From Microterricola viridarii (GTDB taxonomy: Bacteria > Actinomycetota > Actinomycetes > Actinomycetales > Microbacteriaceae), in contig NZ_CP014145.1 in NCBI RefSeq assembly GCF_001542775.1, forward strand, positions 2,976,001-3,040,000: DNA of 64,000 nucleotides, given 5' to 3'. Below, piece after piece: positions 27,075 to 36,236 of the stretch (the stretch's first letter is position 1; every line of letters begins with the position of its first letter). The translations under genes were made by a program, and so were the position numbers. The notes under the pieces were generated by a model. It had not been told where the DNA came from. It saw nothing but the letters and a program-made list of their open reading frames with translations, and ran no database searches.

Positions 27075-28478
27075 TCAGCGGGCCAGGCGGGCCCGCAGCA
27101 CGAGCACGACCAGCGGAACGAGCACGAGCAGGGCGAGGGTGTTCAGCGCGGGGAAGCCTCCCCAGGCGAGGATCACCCCGGCCAGTGCGGCGGAGCTGGC
27201 CGCGGCCAGGTTCATCGCGGCATCCGTCGCGCCCTGCAGCGGCACCCGCACCTCGCGCGGCACGGATTGGGTGAGCTGCGCCGACCCGCCGATCATGCCG
27301 GCCGACCAGCCGAGGCCGAGCAGGCCGAGCGCGATCGGCACGGCGACCATGTTGTCGGACGGCACGGTGATGCCGATCAGCGCGGCCACAACGAACAGTG
27401 CGACAGCCAGCACAATCACGCGCTCGGAGCCCCAGCGGTCGGCCAACCAGCCCATCAGTGGGCTGGCGCCGTACATGCCGAGAATGTGGATGCTGATCAC
27501 GAGCGACTGCAAGCCGAGCGAGAGGCCGTGTTCGTGCATGGTGACCGGTGTCATCACCATGACCCCCACCATGACGGTGTGTGAGCAGATGATCGCCACG
27601 ACACCGACCGCGGCGCGCGGCTGACGCATCGCGATGCGGAGGGCCTCGCCGGTACGCACGCGCGCCTGCGGGGGCCGCGGCTGGCCCGGCGCACCGGGTG
27701 CGGCGGAGCTGGGCGCTGCGGGGCTGGGCGTTGCGGGGCTGGGCGTCGCGGGGCTGGGCGTTGCGGCATCCGCGGCCAGCACACCGGCCGGCGGGGTGCG
27801 CAACAACACGGCGGCGAGCAGGGCGGATGCGGCGAAGGCGACGGCCGCGAACAGGAATGGGCCGGCCAGCGGCTCCAGCCCGAGCGCCGCACCCAGCTGG
27901 GCGCCGAGCGGCGAGAGGTTCGGGCCGGCGACAGAGCCGAGAGTCGTCGCCCAGAGCACGAGCGACATCGAGCGCGCCTCGTAGCCCGGAGCGGCCACCT
28001 CGGTCGCGGCGAAGCGCGCCTGCAGACCAGCGGCGCTGGCCGCCCCGAACGCACCGAGGCCGAGGAAGAGCAGCGGCAGAATTCCGGATGCCGCCGCAAG
28101 AAGCACCAGCCCCGCGCCCAGGAACGCGAACGCATAGCCGCTGGCCAGCGCCCAATGCCGGCCAACCCTGGTGGCCATCCGCGCCATCGGGATCGCGACG
28201 AGGCCGGCCCCCAACACGCTGGCAGCCTGAGCGAGCCCGGCCAGGGAAACGACGCCGGTGAGCTCGCGGGCGAGGACCCCGCCGACGGCGATGCCGGAGG
28301 CTACGCCGATGCCCGCGAGCAGCTGGTTGACGATCAGGATGGTGAGCGGAACCCAGCCGTGGCGGCGGCTCAGCCGGCCTGGTCGGGCGGTCGCCGGCGC
28401 CCCGGACGACGCGGCGCCGGCCTGATGGGCCGGCTGCTGGGTCGGCTGCTGGGCTGCCCGTCCGGTGTTCGCGCTCAC
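27075..28478 (-). CDS. MFS transporter
   Basis: 467 residues, about 12 membrane segments in two halves (first half ends near residue 210, second starts near residue 275). RMATRVGRHWALASGYAFAF carries the conserved cytosolic loop of MFS carriers. The middle cytosolic loop holds a low-complexity (ATPSP)n tract encoded by 15-bp tandem repeats. Substrate unknown. GTG follows GAGGGGAA at 5 nt, which decides this start over the ATG eleven codons upstream. Confidence 0.82.
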   Translation of the reverse strand: MSANTGRAAQQPTQQPAHQAGAASSGAPATARPGRLSRRHGWVPLTILIVNQLLAGIGVASGIAVGGVLARELTGVVSLAGLAQAASVLGAGLVAIPMARMATRVGRHWALASGYAFAFLGAGLVLLAAASGILPLLFLGLGAFGAASAAGLQARFAATEVAAPGYEARSMSLVLWATTLGSVAGPNLSPLGAQLGAALGLEPLAGPFLFAAVAFAASALLAAVLLRTPPAGVLAADAATPSPATPSPATPSPAAPSSAAPGAPGQPRPPQARVRTGEALRIAMRQPRAAVGVVAIICSHTVMVGVMVMTPVTMHEHGLSLGLQSLVISIHILGMYGASPLMGWLADRWGSERVIVLAVALFVVAALIGITVPSDNMVAVPIALGLLGLGWSAGMIGGSAQLTQSVPREVRVPLQGATDAAMNLAAASSAALAGVILAWGGFPALNTLALLVLVPLVVLVLRARLAR

Positions 28479-28686
28479 GCAGTTCCCCTCGTCCAGCGGA
28501 GCCTGCGGCATCCGCGCCCCTCAGTCTGCTGCACCGGGAGCCGGCGCCCAAGCACCGTTGCGCTCCCCGCCGGGTGCCCCCGGCCGCTGCACGTAGCCGG
28601 TCAGCGGATGCGCCGGGCGACACGCCGCATGAAACGGCAGAATCCCGACGTTTCGGGCCGCGCATCCGCGGACTGGCTACGGGTGG

Positions 28687-29502
28687 CTAGGGGTAGACCG
28701 GGGCGGCGGGGAGGCCGAAGAATTCCTCAAGCGTGGTGAACCCGGTGTTGTGCATCTCGGTGGAGAGGTCGGTGCCAATGTAGCGGAAGTGCCACGGCTC
28801 GAACTCGTAACCCGTCACGGCCGTCTTGTCGGCCGGGTAGCGCAGCAGGAAGCCATACTTCCAGGCGTTGTCGCGTAGCCAGGCGCCCTCCGGCATGTCG
28901 CCGAAGCACTGGTAGATGCGGCACTGGCCGGTCGGCGTGGCGATGTCGACGGTCAGGCCGGTCTGGTGCTCGCTGTAGCCGGGGCGGGCCGTCAGCTCGT
29001 CGTCGCCCGCGTAGATCCAGGACTGCTCGGTGTAGCTGCGGTAGGCACTGGCGGCGATCAGCGAGTAGCCGTCGGCCGCTGCGGCCTTCACCATCACGTC
29101 GAACGCGGCAGCCGGCTCGGCGCGCATCTCCCCTTCGCCGACCGAGACGAGGTCGCCGGGGGCGTAGTCGGCCGGATTCAGGGGGCGCAGCTTGTTGACC
29201 ACGAGCCAGATGCTGTTCGGGTCGTCGATCGAGCGTGCCGACTTGTCGAAAGCGGGAACGGGGGCCGGGGGCGCCACCACCTCTGGCGACGGCCGCGACG
29301 GCTCGCTGCTGGTCGGATCCGGCGTCGAGACCGGGGCGGTCGGGGTGCCGGTCGCGTCATTGGACGCCTGTGCTCCGCGGCCGGCCGCGGCCCCGATGGC
29401 GATGGCGGCGATGATCACGACGACGAGAAGTGCCGCCGCAATCGTGCGCCGCTGCCGCACCTGGCGCGAAGGCCGGGGACGGGTGCGTTGCTGTTCAGAC
29501 AC
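28687..29502 (-). CDS. D-alanyl-D-alanine carboxypeptidase, VanY/M15 family
   Basis: 271 residues: basic tail, membrane anchor near residues 20-42, Pro/Ser/Thr-rich linker, then the M15 domain. SAYRSYTEQSWIY, the zinc motif SEHQTGLTVD (His, Asp) and EPWHFRYIG (Glu base, His) are visible. It trims the terminal D-Ala from peptidoglycan stems outside the membrane. A TACGCT box ends 7 nt before this GTG, which is why the upstream in-frame start was not used. Confidence 0.9.
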   Translation of the reverse strand: MSEQQRTRPRPSRQVRQRRTIAAALLVVVIIAAIAIGAAAGRGAQASNDATGTPTAPVSTPDPTSSEPSRPSPEVVAPPAPVPAFDKSARSIDDPNSIWLVVNKLRPLNPADYAPGDLVSVGEGEMRAEPAAAFDVMVKAAAADGYSLIAASAYRSYTEQSWIYAGDDELTARPGYSEHQTGLTVDIATPTGQCRIYQCFGDMPEGAWLRDNAWKYGFLLRYPADKTAVTGYEFEPWHFRYIGTDLSTEMHNTGFTTLEEFFGLPAAPVYP

Positions 29503-29581
29503 ACTCCCGAGCGTACTCGGCATGGCTGGGCGTTCGGCACCGGCCCCGGCCGGGCTGGCCCACCGCGCTCGAAATTTTCGT

Positions 29582-29674
29582 GAGAGCGCTCTCTTGACAA
29601 ACCCCGGCTGCCCTCCCTAACATCGGCTGAGCAGTCGTGAGAGCGCTCTCTCGATCCAGCATGAGAGCGCTCTC
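29582..29674. promoter_or_regulatory. Three CebR-like operators (GAGAGCGCTCTC)
   Basis: The perfect 12-bp palindrome GAGAGCGCTCTC occurs at 29582-29593, 29639-29650 and 29663-29674, centres 57 and 24 bp apart. The core GAGCGCTC matches the TGGGAGCGCTCCCA operator known for CebR/CelR cellobiose repressors of actinobacteria. The first copy touches the -35 box and the others lie in the leader, so a repressor could block initiation and loop DNA. The regulator is probably encoded at the end of the same operon. Confidence 0.88.
29594..29623 (+). promoter_or_regulatory. Promoter of the beta-glucoside operon
   Basis: TTGACA (29594-29599) and TAACAT (29618-29623) with an 18-bp spacer. The -35 directly abuts the first operator. 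The leader to the first GTG is about 95 nt. Confidence 0.7.
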
Positions 29675-29727
29675 TAGCAACACCCGCAACAAATTACCCA
29701 CACCAAACCACGCACAAAGGAGTGACC

Positions 29728-31044
29728 GTGAAGCTCTCACGACGCACAACTGCTGTGACCGCCGTCGCCGGCGCCGCAGCATTCGCATTACTGGCCACCG
29801 GATGCGCCTCCGGCGCCGGAACCTCGCCGGAATCATCGGACAGCCCGGTCGAGTTGACCATCACCACGTTCGGCACGTTCGGCTACGACGACCTGTACAA
29901 GCAGTACGAGGCCGAGAACCCGAACGTCACGATCACCGCCACCAACATCGACACCGGCGGCAACGCCCGCACCGACACGTTCACGAAGATCGCGGCGGGC
30001 TCCGGCCTCTCCGACATCGTCGCGCTGGAAGAGGGCTGGCTCGGCTCGATCATGGAGGTCTCCGACCAGTTCGTCGACCTCGCCGACTACGGCATCAACG
30101 ACCGCAAGGCGGACTGGGTCGACTGGAAGCTCGCCCAGGCCACCGACCCGAGTGGCCGCATCATCGGCTACGGCACCGACATCGGCCCGCAGGGCCTCTG
30201 CTACAACGGCGCGCTGTTCGCGGCGGCCGGCCTGCCCAGCGACCGCGAGGCCGTCGCCGAGCTGCTCGGCGGCGACAACGCCAGCTGGGAAGACTTCTTC
30301 GCCGTCGGCAACAAGTACAAGGCCGCAACGGGCAAGGCCTGGTACGACCAGTCCGGATTCGTCTGGAACTCGATGGTCAACCAGCTCGACGAGGGCTACT
30401 ACACCGCAGACGGTGAGCTGAACGTCGAGGGCAACACGCAGCTGCAGGAGCGCTGGGGCCTGCTCGCAGGCGCCGCGGCCGACGGCCTCTCCGCCGCGCA
30501 GGGCCAGTGGGACTGGAACGGCGGCAAGTCCTTCGTTGACGGAACCTTCGCCACCTTCGTCTGCCCCGGCTGGATGCTCGGCGTCGTGCAGGGCCAGACC
30601 GAGGCCGGCGGCGGCGACGCCACGACCGGCTGGGACTTCGCCGACGTCTTCCCCGGCGGCGCGGCCAACTGGGGTGGCGCGTTCCTCGCCATCCCCGAGA
30701 CCTCCAAGCACAAGGCGGAGGCGGCCAAGCTCGCCTCCTGGCTGACCGAGGCCAAGCAGCAGCTCGGCCAGTTCGAGGCAGCAGGGTCCTTCCCGAGCGT
30801 CGCCGCCGCCCAGGACGAGCTCGCCAGCAACCCGACGCCGAACGCGTTCTTCAATGACGCCCCCGTCGGCTCGATCCTGGCCGCCCGCGCCCAGGGCGTC
30901 GTCGCGCAGTTCAAGGGCCCGGATGACTCCGTCATCCAGGAGAACGTCTTCGGACCGGTCACGCAGAAGCTCGACCGCGGCGAGGCCAACGCCGAAACCG
31001 GCTGGGCCGAGGCCGTGAAGCTGCTGAACGAGCTCATCGACTAA
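29728..31044 (+). CDS. cebE: ABC sugar-binding lipoprotein (cellobiose/beta-glucoside)
   Basis: 438 residues. Signal peptide with lipobox LLATGC (lipid-modified Cys near residue 27), then a family 1 extracellular solute-binding fold (VELTITTFGTFGYDDLYKQY, ALEEGWLGSIMEV, VCPGWMLGV). It captures the sugar outside the membrane for the two permeases that follow. GTG 6 nt after AAAGGAG is preferred to a GTG two codons upstream. The assignment to cellobiose rests on the operators and the GH1 gene, not on the protein itself. Confidence 0.85.
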   Translation: MKLSRRTTAVTAVAGAAAFALLATGCASGAGTSPESSDSPVELTITTFGTFGYDDLYKQYEAENPNVTITATNIDTGGNARTDTFTKIAAGSGLSDIVALEEGWLGSIMEVSDQFVDLADYGINDRKADWVDWKLAQATDPSGRIIGYGTDIGPQGLCYNGALFAAAGLPSDREAVAELLGGDNASWEDFFAVGNKYKAATGKAWYDQSGFVWNSMVNQLDEGYYTADGELNVEGNTQLQERWGLLAGAAADGLSAAQGQWDWNGGKSFVDGTFATFVCPGWMLGVVQGQTEAGGGDATTGWDFADVFPGGAANWGGAFLAIPETSKHKAEAAKLASWLTEAKQQLGQFEAAGSFPSVAAAQDELASNPTPNAFFNDAPVGSILAARAQGVVAQFKGPDDSVIQENVFGPVTQKLDRGEANAETGWAEAVKLLNELID

Positions 31045-31063
31045 AACCGAACACCAGCACTCC

Positions 31064-31098
31064 GGGGCTCCCGAGCGGCACCACCTCTCGGGAGCCCC
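31064..31098 (+). terminator. Intercistronic hairpin after the binding-protein gene
   Basis: GGGGCTCCCGAG (31064-31075) pairs perfectly with 31087-31098 around an 11-nt loop, in the 110-bp gap before the first permease. No U-tract. Such hairpins protect the 3' end of binding-protein mRNA or partly stop transcription, which would give more binding protein than permease (inference). Confidence 0.65.
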
Positions 31099-31154
31099 AC
31101 CCATTCACCTGTAGTACCAATTCACCAGCTGTACCCATTCGAATCGGACACACG

Positions 31155-32201
31155 ATGACCTCCACACTCAACCGGCCGGCGGCCACGACGGCGGATGCGG
31201 CGGCCGGCGGCCCGGCGCCGAGGAAGCGCTCCGGCCTCCGTCGGCGGATCAGCGCCCTCGACAGCAAAGCCTCGCCGTACCTCTACATCTCGCCCTTCTT
31301 CGTGCTGTTCGGCATCGTCGGCCTGTTCCCGCTGCTCTACACCGCGGTGGTGTCGATGCACGACTGGAACCTGCTGAAGGGGCAGGGCGACTTCGTCGGC
31401 CTCGACAACTTCGCCGCCATCCTCGGCGACCGGTTCTTCTGGAACTCGATCTTCAACACGATCAGCATCTTCCTGCTCTCGGCCATCCCGCAGATCTTCG
31501 TCGCCCTCGCCCTCGCCGCCGTGCTCGACCAGAACCTGCGCGCCAAGACCTTCTGGCGCATGAGCGTGCTGCTGCCCTATGTCGTCACGCCCGTCGCCGT
31601 GACGCTGATCTTCTCGAGCGTCTTCAACGAGCAGTCCGGGCTGGTCAACAACCTGCTCGGCGTCGTCGGCCTCGACCCCGTCGCGTGGAAGCACGACGTG
31701 TTCGCCAGCCACATCGCCATCGCCAGCATGGTGAACTGGCGCTGGACCGGCTACAACGCCCTCATCCTGCTGGCCGCGATGCAGGCGGTGCCGCGCGACA
31801 TTTATGAGTCGGCCGCTCTGGACGGTGCAGGGCCGATCCGCCGCTTCTTCTCGCTGACGATCCCCAGCATCCGTCCGACCCTCGTCTTCGTCGTGATCAC
31901 GGCAACCATCGGCGGGCTGCAGATCTTCACGGAGCCCAAGCTGTTCGACGCCTCCAGCGCCGGCGGCATCGGCGGCGCCGACCGCCAGTTCCAGACCACG
32001 GTGCTCTACCTCTGGGAGATGGCGTTCTTCCGCCAGAACCTCGGCAAGGCCTCGGCCATCGCCTTCCTGCTGTTCATCCTCATCGTGCTCATCGGCCTCT
32101 TCAACTTCCTCCTCTCGCAGCGGATCGCGAGCGCGGAACAGCGCGGCAACGACAAGCGCACGGCGAAGGCACTCAAGAACTACCGCGGAGGTCGGTCATG
32201 A
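31155..32201 (+). CDS. cebF: ABC sugar permease 1
   Basis: 348 residues, six membrane segments after a charged 35-residue tail. The permease coupling motif is visible near the C-terminal third (ESAALDGAGPIRRFFSLTIPSIRP, the EAA loop that docks to the ATPase). It forms the channel with the next gene product. No ATPase gene is in the operon. Confidence 0.9.
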   Translation: MTSTLNRPAATTADAAAGGPAPRKRSGLRRRISALDSKASPYLYISPFFVLFGIVGLFPLLYTAVVSMHDWNLLKGQGDFVGLDNFAAILGDRFFWNSIFNTISIFLLSAIPQIFVALALAAVLDQNLRAKTFWRMSVLLPYVVTPVAVTLIFSSVFNEQSGLVNNLLGVVGLDPVAWKHDVFASHIAIASMVNWRWTGYNALILLAAMQAVPRDIYESAALDGAGPIRRFFSLTIPSIRPTLVFVVITATIGGLQIFTEPKLFDASSAGGIGGADRQFQTTVLYLWEMAFFRQNLGKASAIAFLLFILIVLIGLFNFLLSQRIASAEQRGNDKRTAKALKNYRGGRS

Positions 32202-33103
32202 CCAACACCATCACCCGGCCGAGCACCACCCAGGGCACGGCCACCCCACCCTCCCCCGCCCGCAAGCGGTTCCGGCTGCGCTCCGGCGCTGGCGATCGGC
32301 CCGGGTTCCTCATCTACGGGCTGCTCACCGCCTTCATGCTCGGCACCGCCTACCCGCTCTGGTGGTCGTTCGTGGTGGCCAGCGGCAGCAACGCCACCCG
32401 CGGCGAGACGCTGCCGCTCATCCCCGGCGGCAACTTCCTCTCGAATGCCGCCACGGTGTTGGATGCCATCCCGTTCTGGAAGGCGCTCGGCAACAGCATC
32501 ATCATCTCGCTGGTGATCACCGTCTCCGTCGTCGTGTTCTCCACGCTCGCCGGCTACGCCTTCGCCAAGCTGCGCTTCCGCGGCCGCGACGGCCTGATGA
32601 TCTTCGTCATCGCCACCATGGCCATCCCGACCCAGCTCGGCATCATCCCGCTGTTCATGGTGATGCGCCAGCTCGGCTGGACGGGCGAGCTCGGCGCCGT
32701 GATCGTGCCGACACTGGTGACGGCGTTCGGGGTGTTCTTCATGCGCCAGTACCTCGTCGACGTCATCCCGGACGAGCTGATTGAGGCGGCCAGGGTCGAC
32801 GGCGCCGGCCAGTTCCGCACCTTCCTCACGGTGGCCATCCCCGCCGCTCGGCCGGCCATGGCGATCCTCGCCCTGTTCACCTTCATGACGGCCTGGACGG
32901 ACTACCTCTGGCCGCTGATCGTGCTCAACCCGGGAAACCCGACCTTGCAGACAGCCCTCGGGCAGTTGCAGTCTGGCTACTACATCGATTACTCGATCGT
33001 GCTCACCGGCGCGGTCATGGCCACCATCCCGCTGCTTGTGCTCTTCATCGTGGCCGGCAAGCAGCTCATCTCAGGAATCATGCAAGGAGCCGTGAAGGGC
33101 TGA
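32198..33103 (+). CDS. cebG: ABC sugar permease 2
   Basis: 301 residues, six membrane segments, EAA loop DELIEAARVDGAGQFRTFLT. Its ATG overlaps the upstream stop by 4 nt, and its own stop overlaps the next ATG, so the three genes are translationally coupled. It partners with permease 1 and probably a shared MsiK-type ATPase encoded elsewhere (family knowledge). Confidence 0.9.
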   Translation: MTNTITRPSTTQGTATPPSPARKRFRLRSGAGDRPGFLIYGLLTAFMLGTAYPLWWSFVVASGSNATRGETLPLIPGGNFLSNAATVLDAIPFWKALGNSIIISLVITVSVVVFSTLAGYAFAKLRFRGRDGLMIFVIATMAIPTQLGIIPLFMVMRQLGWTGELGAVIVPTLVTAFGVFFMRQYLVDVIPDELIEAARVDGAGQFRTFLTVAIPAARPAMAILALFTFMTAWTDYLWPLIVLNPGNPTLQTALGQLQSGYYIDYSIVLTGAVMATIPLLVLFIVAGKQLISGIMQGAVKG

Positions 33104-34554
33104 TGACTACCCACTTTCCCCCCGCGTTCATCTGGGGCTCTGCCACCGCCGCCGCCCAGATCGAGGGCGCCGGTCACGAAGACGGCAAGCTCGACTCCAT
33201 CTGGGACGCCTTCGCGCGCGTGCCGGGCGCCGTCGCCAACGGCGAGACGCCAGAGGTCGCCGTCGACCACTACCACCGCTACCCCGGCGACGTGGCGATC
33301 ATGAAGCAGATCGGGCTGGACTCCTACCGCTTCTCCACCAGCTGGGCGCGGGTCGTGCCCGACGGGCACACCGTCAACCAGAAGGGGCTCGACTTTTACT
33401 CGCGCCTGGTCGATGAGCTGCAGGATGCCGGCATCCTGCCCTGGCTGACCCTCTATCACTGGGATCTGCCGCAGGCGCTCGAAGAGCAGGGCGGCTGGGC
33501 GGCGCGCGACACCGCGCACCGCTTCGCCGATTACGCCGAGGCCGTCTACGGGGCGCTCGGCGACCGGGTGCGGCACTGGACCACGTTCAACGAGCCGTTC
33601 TGCTCGGCGATCCTCGGCTACGGCGCGGGGGTACATGCGCCGGGGCGCCAGGACCCGCGGGACACCGTCGCCGCGATCCACCACCAGCACCTCGCGCACG
33701 GCCTGGCCGTGAACCGGCTGCGCGAGCTGTCGGCCGAGCCGCTGCAGATCGGCATCACCCTCAACCTCTCCAACGCGATTCCGCTGGATGCCACCGACCC
33801 GGTCGACCTCGAGGCTGCCCGCCGCTTCGACCTGCTGCAGAACCGGGTGTTCCTGGAGCCGATCGTGACCGGTGCCTACCCCGCCGACGCGTACACCGAC
33901 CTCGAGCAGTTCGGCATCCGCGAAGTCATCAAGGACGGCGACCTGGCCGTCATCGGCACCCCGATCGACTTCCTCGGTGTGAACCACTACCACGACGACC
34001 AGGTCAGCGGGCATCCGGACGACACCGGCACAGACGGCCACTCCGGTGCCACCGACCGGCAGATCAGTTCGCCCTGGATCGGCTCGGAGTACATCACGTT
34101 CCCCAGCCGCGGCCTGCCCCGCACCGCCATGGACTGGGAGGTGAATCCCGCCGGGCTGACCACACTGCTCGTGCGGCTGGGCGAGGAGTACCCGGCGCTG
34201 CCGCCGCTCTACGTCACCGAGAACGGTGCAGCCTACGAGGACGTCGTCGAGGAGGACGGCAGCGTCAACGACGTCGACCGTTCCCGCTTCATCTCCGACC
34301 ACATCGACGCGATCGGGGCGGCGATCCAGCGCGGCGCCGACGTGCGCGGGTACTTCGTCTGGTCGTTGCTGGACAACTTCGAGTGGTCGTGGGGCTACGA
34401 CAAGCGCTTCGGCATCGTGCGCGTGGACTACGACAGCCAGCTGCGCACGATCAAGAACAGCGGGCATGCCTACGCGGAGCGCATCGCGCGCGAGAAAGAC
34501 GCCTCCCAGAAGGGGGCCGAAGACACCTCCCACCACCCGGTCCAGTCGCAGTAG
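33103..34554 (+). CDS. GH1 beta-glucosidase
   Basis: 483 residues of glycoside hydrolase family 1. Acid/base Glu164 in TFNEPF and nucleophile Glu373 in VTENGA; substrate-site segments YHWDLPQAL and YRFSTSWARV. No signal peptide, so it cleaves imported cellobiose or other beta-glucosides in the cytosol. The last about 25 residues (after AYAERIARE) are a polar tail beyond the usual GH1 end. The ATG overlaps the stop of the permease gene by one base. Confidence 0.94.
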   Translation: MTTHFPPAFIWGSATAAAQIEGAGHEDGKLDSIWDAFARVPGAVANGETPEVAVDHYHRYPGDVAIMKQIGLDSYRFSTSWARVVPDGHTVNQKGLDFYSRLVDELQDAGILPWLTLYHWDLPQALEEQGGWAARDTAHRFADYAEAVYGALGDRVRHWTTFNEPFCSAILGYGAGVHAPGRQDPRDTVAAIHHQHLAHGLAVNRLRELSAEPLQIGITLNLSNAIPLDATDPVDLEAARRFDLLQNRVFLEPIVTGAYPADAYTDLEQFGIREVIKDGDLAVIGTPIDFLGVNHYHDDQVSGHPDDTGTDGHSGATDRQISSPWIGSEYITFPSRGLPRTAMDWEVNPAGLTTLLVRLGEEYPALPPLYVTENGAAYEDVVEEDGSVNDVDRSRFISDHIDAIGAAIQRGADVRGYFVWSLLDNFEWSWGYDKRFGIVRVDYDSQLRTIKNSGHAYAERIAREKDASQKGAEDTSHHPVQSQ

Positions 34555-34588
34555 GGTGGATGCCTCAGCACAGACGGGGAAGCGCGCG

Positions 34589-35608
34589 ATGAACCCAGCC
34601 ACCGGCAATACTCCCGTTCCCACACTGGAGATGGTGGCCGCGCACGCGGGCGTCTCGCGCGCCACCGTCTCGCGGGTGGTGAACGGCTCCCCCACCGTGG
34701 CATCCGACATCGTCGAATCGGTGAACAAGGCCATCGCCGAGCTCAACTACGTGCCGAATCGGGCGGCCCGCATGCTGGCCAGCCGGCGCACCCAGGTGAT
34801 CGCGCTGATCGTGCCGGAATCCTCGGCGAAGATCTTCGCCGACCCCTTCTTCGCCCAGCTCGTGCAGGGCGTCGGCATGCACCTGGCCGAGACCGAGTAC
34901 ATGCTCAACATGCTCATCGAGTCCGAGGCGAACTCGGGCAAGACGCGGCGCTACCTGCTCGGCGGCAATGTGGACGGCGCGCTCGTGGTCTCCCACCACA
35001 GCGGCGACCACTCCTACGCGCAGCTGAACGGCACCCTGCCCGTTGTGTACGGCGGGCGGCCGCTCGTGGCCGAGGAGGGCGACACGTTCTACGTCGACGT
35101 CGACAACCGGGGCGGCGCGGCATCCGCCACCACGCACCTGATCGACATCGGCCGCCGCCACATCGCCACGATCGCCGGCCCGCTCGACATGCCGCCGGGC
35201 TTCGACCGGCTCGACGGCTGGCGCTCGGTCATGCGGGAGCAGGGCCTCGACGATTCGCTGGTCGAGCAGGGCGACTTCACGGTGCCGTCGGGGGCCGAGG
35301 CGATGCGCCGGCTGCTGCAGCGCGAGCCCGGCATCGACGCCGTCTTCGCGGCCAACGACCAGATGGCCGTCGGCGCGTACCAGGCACTGGCCGAGGCCGG
35401 CCGGCAGGTGCCGGCCGACGTCGCGGTGATCGGCTTCGACGACAACTCCTTCGCCGAGACGGCGACGCCGGCGCTGACCACGGTGCGCCAACCGGCGGTC
35501 GGCATGGGTCAGGCCATGGCCGAGCTGCTGGTGCAGATCATCGAGGGCCAGCCGCATCAGGAGCACCTGGTGCTGCCGACCACGTTCGTGCGGCGCGCCT
35601 CGGCCTAG
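34589..35608 (+). CDS. cebR: LacI-family repressor of the beta-glucoside operon (CebR-like)
   Basis: 339 residues. N-terminal HTH TLEMVAAHAGVSRATVSRVV and hinge AARMLASRRTQV, followed by a periplasmic-binding-like effector domain (FAANDQMAVGAYQALAEAG, VIGFDDN). It is the last gene of the operon and the natural partner of the three GAGAGCGCTCTC operators; in studied relatives cellobiose releases the repressor. GGGGAA precedes the ATG. An 11-C run follows the stop (35609-35619). Confidence 0.88.
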   Translation: MNPATGNTPVPTLEMVAAHAGVSRATVSRVVNGSPTVASDIVESVNKAIAELNYVPNRAARMLASRRTQVIALIVPESSAKIFADPFFAQLVQGVGMHLAETEYMLNMLIESEANSGKTRRYLLGGNVDGALVVSHHSGDHSYAQLNGTLPVVYGGRPLVAEEGDTFYVDVDNRGGAASATTHLIDIGRRHIATIAGPLDMPPGFDRLDGWRSVMREQGLDDSLVEQGDFTVPSGAEAMRRLLQREPGIDAVFAANDQMAVGAYQALAEAGRQVPADVAVIGFDDNSFAETATPALTTVRQPAVGMGQAMAELLVQIIEGQPHQEHLVLPTTFVRRASA

Positions 35609-35688
35609 CCCCCCCCCCCACGCAAGAAGTATTCGCCGCGGTGATCGCGACGCAACGCCTGTAGCTGCGCTCTGAGAGAAGAACAGAA

Positions 35689-36183
35689 ATGAAGCCCTCC
35701 CCGGTCATCGGCCTCGCGACGCCACAGGACATCGCCGGCATCTTGGAGGTGCAGGAGGCAAACCAGGAGGAGTCGGGCGGCGCGCTCTCCGCCCGCTTCT
35801 CGGCCGATTGGTTCGCAGACGCGATCGCGAGCGAATGGATCATCGTTGCGAGGGACGATGATCGCATCGCCGGCTACGTCGCGTTCACCCCGCGCGAGGC
35901 TCAGGCTCACATCCCCATCATCCAGGCCATGCTGAGCTCCGGCACGAACCAGGACGCCTACCTGCACGGACCGATCTGCGTGGCGCAGGACTATCGCAGG
36001 ATGGGCCTGGCGAACGGACTGTTCGCGGCCGAGCGCGAGCACATGAACCACGCGGCGGTCAGCACATTCATCCGCGAGGACAATGCGGCGTCTCGCGCGG
36101 CGCATGTGCGGATGGGGATGACGCAGGCGATGAGCTTCGAGCACGGCGGTGTTCGCTACGTCGTGCTGGAGGCCGCGTCCTGA
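35689..36183 (+). CDS. GNAT family N-acetyltransferase
   Basis: 164 residues. HGPICVAQDYRRMGLANGLFAAE is the acetyl-CoA-binding motif (variant R-x-x-G-L-A), and FIREDNAASRAAHVRMGM is motif B. GAGAAG lies ahead of the ATG. Substrate unknown; no operon partner. Confidence 0.8.
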   Translation: MKPSPVIGLATPQDIAGILEVQEANQEESGGALSARFSADWFADAIASEWIIVARDDDRIAGYVAFTPREAQAHIPIIQAMLSSGTNQDAYLHGPICVAQDYRRMGLANGLFAAEREHMNHAAVSTFIREDNAASRAAHVRMGMTQAMSFEHGGVRYVVLEAAS

Positions 36184-36236
36184 GCTCCTGAGAGTGCTCT
36201 GGTGGGCTGCCGCCTGTCGCGACGCTGCACATCGCG

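Noticed and set aside
27714..27770. 15-bp repeats inside the MFS gene as a mobile or regulatory element
   Set aside because: They are in frame and encode an (ATPSP)n cytosolic loop; low-complexity linkers of this kind are common in GC-rich genomes.
35609..35619. Run of 11 C as a possible phase-variation tract
   Set aside because: It lies just after the cebR stop and 69 bp before the next gene, outside any coding frame or recognisable promoter; it is more useful as a warning about homopolymer accuracy.
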